NCBI GenBank assembly: GCA_004376205.1
Contig: SOKG01000080.1
Span: 1 to 5,511 of the forward strand
Length of the DNA: 5,511 nt
From: Dehalococcoidia bacterium
GTDB lineage: Bacteria > Chloroflexota > Dehalococcoidia > SZUA-161
Direction of reading: 5' to 3'
The notes beneath the pieces are model-generated. The model had not been told where the DNA came from. It worked only from the letters and a program-made list of their open reading frames with translations, and ran no database searches. Below, in pieces: positions 5,423 through 5,511 of this stretch; within the stretch, counting starts at the first letter, position 1; each line of letters starts with the position of its first letter. The position numbers and the translations under genes were made by a program.

Positions 5423-5454
5423 GGGCAAGCAATTGATTTGCTTGCCCCGTTTTT
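5423..5454 (-). terminator. Bidirectional terminator-like hairpin / possible attenuator in the operon leader
   Basis: A perfect 10-bp stem, GGGCAAGCAA / TTGCTTGCCC (5423-5432, 5438-5447), with a 5-nt loop. In the minus direction it is followed at once by TTTTCTTTTTTC (5411-5422); in the plus direction a T5 run (5450-5454) follows one or two bases later. Intrinsic termination could therefore work both ways. On the minus strand it lies only 29 bases before the ATPase start codon. It either ends transcription from an upstream gene or acts as an attenuator in the leader of this operon. I see no clear promoter between it and the ATPase gene, and that space is too short for one. Confidence 0.75.
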
Positions 5455-5511
5455 GTGCGGGATAGTTACTGAATAAAGAGAAAAGGCGGTCAGCCAAAAC
5501 TCTCGTTTCAG

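Noticed and set aside
5395..5511. In-frame upstream extension of the ATPase gene to the window edge (39 codons without stop)
   Set aside because: The family normally begins at MRKIVVASIKGG, there is a good ribosome site there, and the extension would translate through a perfect terminator-like hairpin.

Overview
The window is a compact, one-directional block: every gene I can support lies on the minus strand, so transcription runs from position 5511 towards 1. The genes are packed tightly, with gaps of 2-4 nt, three ATGA stop/start overlaps and good GGAG-type ribosome sites. There is also a perfect hairpin with U tracts (5423-5447). Together these point to a bacterium of moderate GC, probably a metagenomic or environmental lineage. 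I cannot name the phylum from sequence alone.

In transcription order: (1) a leader with a 10-bp terminator-like hairpin; (2) an Mrp/MinD-type P-loop ATPase (4588-5394); (3) a 142-aa protein resembling an SCP2-type lipid-binding domain (4157-4585); (4) an 85-aa HIT-like protein with a putative zinc site (3895-4152); (5) a membrane protein of the dolichol/phytol kinase and CTP-transferase superfamily (3218-3892); (6) a 17-codon ORF coupled to its stop (3168-3221); (7) a beta-class DNA methyltransferase (1805-3145); (8, 9) two coupled small proteins of unknown function (1346-1768 and 993-1349); (10) a UbiA/MenA-like prenyltransferase (76-960); (11) the first 26 codons of what looks like a type III polyketide synthase (1-79), cut by the window edge.

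The UbiA enzyme, the polyketide synthase, the polyprenol-kinase-like protein and perhaps the SCP2-like protein would make sense together. They suggest a small membrane-associated pathway that activates an isoprenoid alcohol, makes a polyketide ring or alkyl chain, and prenylates it. This is inference from family membership and gene order.

The methyltransferase and the two unknown proteins do not fit that theme and sit in the middle of it. They are bordered by copies of one intergenic repeat. The copies at 965-1000 and 1775-1808 are near-identical palindromes that run into the ribosome site of the next gene, and a diverged copy lies at about 3150-3183. The best reading is that a methyltransferase cassette was inserted into, or assembled within, a lipid-biosynthesis operon at this repeated junction. 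This, together with the repeat itself, is the most unusual thing in the window.
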